This document shows positions 12,401-12,502 of a stretch of DNA of 12,502 nt, piece by piece. Within the stretch, counting starts at the first letter, position 1, and every line of letters starts with the position of its first letter. This stretch comes from JBCCYM01 sp039190005 (GTDB lineage Bacteria; Pseudomonadota; Gammaproteobacteria; UBA12402), in the NCBI GenBank assembly GCA_039190005.1, contig JBCCYM010000054.1, positions 1 to 12,502 of the forward strand, given 5' to 3'. The position numbers and the translations under genes are program-made. A model generated the notes under the pieces. That model saw only the letters and a program-made list of their open reading frames with translations. It ran no database searches and was not told where the DNA came from.

Positions 12401-12502
12401 TTGAAGGGTTGAAGGGTTGAAGGGTTGAAGGGTTGAAGGGTTGAAGGGTTGAAGGGTTGAAGGGTTGAAGGGTTGAAGGGTTGAAGGGTTGAAGGGTTGA
12501 AG
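12401..12502 (+). repeat. Tandem octamer tract (TTGAAGGG), running off the window
   Basis: From 12401 to the last base the sequence is an uninterrupted run of TTGAAGGG, 12.75 units, following three TCGAAGGG units. All visible TTG units are identical. The array continues past the window edge, so its true length is unknown. There are no open coding features here. Confidence 0.95.

Overview
The window looks like a chromosomal segment from a moderately AT-rich gammaproteobacterium. The main evidence is the block tRNA-Leu / tig / clpP / clpX / lon / hupB, a conserved order in that class, supported by a membrane-type (class 2) PyrD and a canonical lipA-lipB pair. A Legionellales-like lineage is possible, but the sequence alone does not settle it.

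Left edge (1-345): a short CRISPR array with the Cas12a (type V-A) repeat signature. It has four 36-bp repeats, four spacers of 26-28 bp and a decayed terminal repeat at the right end. One more perfect 36-bp repeat lies 19 bp upstream in the opposite orientation, so two repeats stand head to head at the window edge. No cas gene is present; any would have to lie to the left.

Minus-strand operon (465-2417): lipA, lipB and a MazG-like nucleotide pyrophosphohydrolase. lipA and lipB overlap by 17 nt, and the third gene starts at the lipB stop. A good sigma70-type promoter precedes lipA. LipB transfers octanoyl groups to lipoyl domains, LipA inserts the sulfurs, and the third protein probably clears (d)NTPs.

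Protein quality-control block (2527-9198, plus strand): tRNA-Leu(UAG), trigger factor, ClpP, ClpX, Lon and HU. These cover nascent-chain folding, two ATP-dependent proteases and a nucleoid protein. Lon carries an unusual basic C-terminal tail.

tRNA/pyrimidine block (9238-11427): tRNA-Val(UAC), tRNA-Asp(GUC), pyrD and an EamA-type transporter, apparently one transcription unit. pyrD begins 17 nt after the tRNA-Asp CCA end. A stand-alone DUF1543-type protein follows (11750-12319).

Repeats: the longer gaps after tig, lon, eamA and the DUF1543 gene all contain relatives of one short element with core CTTCGACAAGCTCAG. Two composite copies of roughly 180-200 bp lie in inverted orientation on either side of hupB-tRNAs-pyrD-eamA. 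An octamer derived from the same element (TCGAAGGG changing to TTGAAGGG) is expanded in tandem and runs off the right edge. Everything else is ordinary housekeeping sequence. The two non-routine signals are the head-to-head CRISPR repeats and the repeat family.
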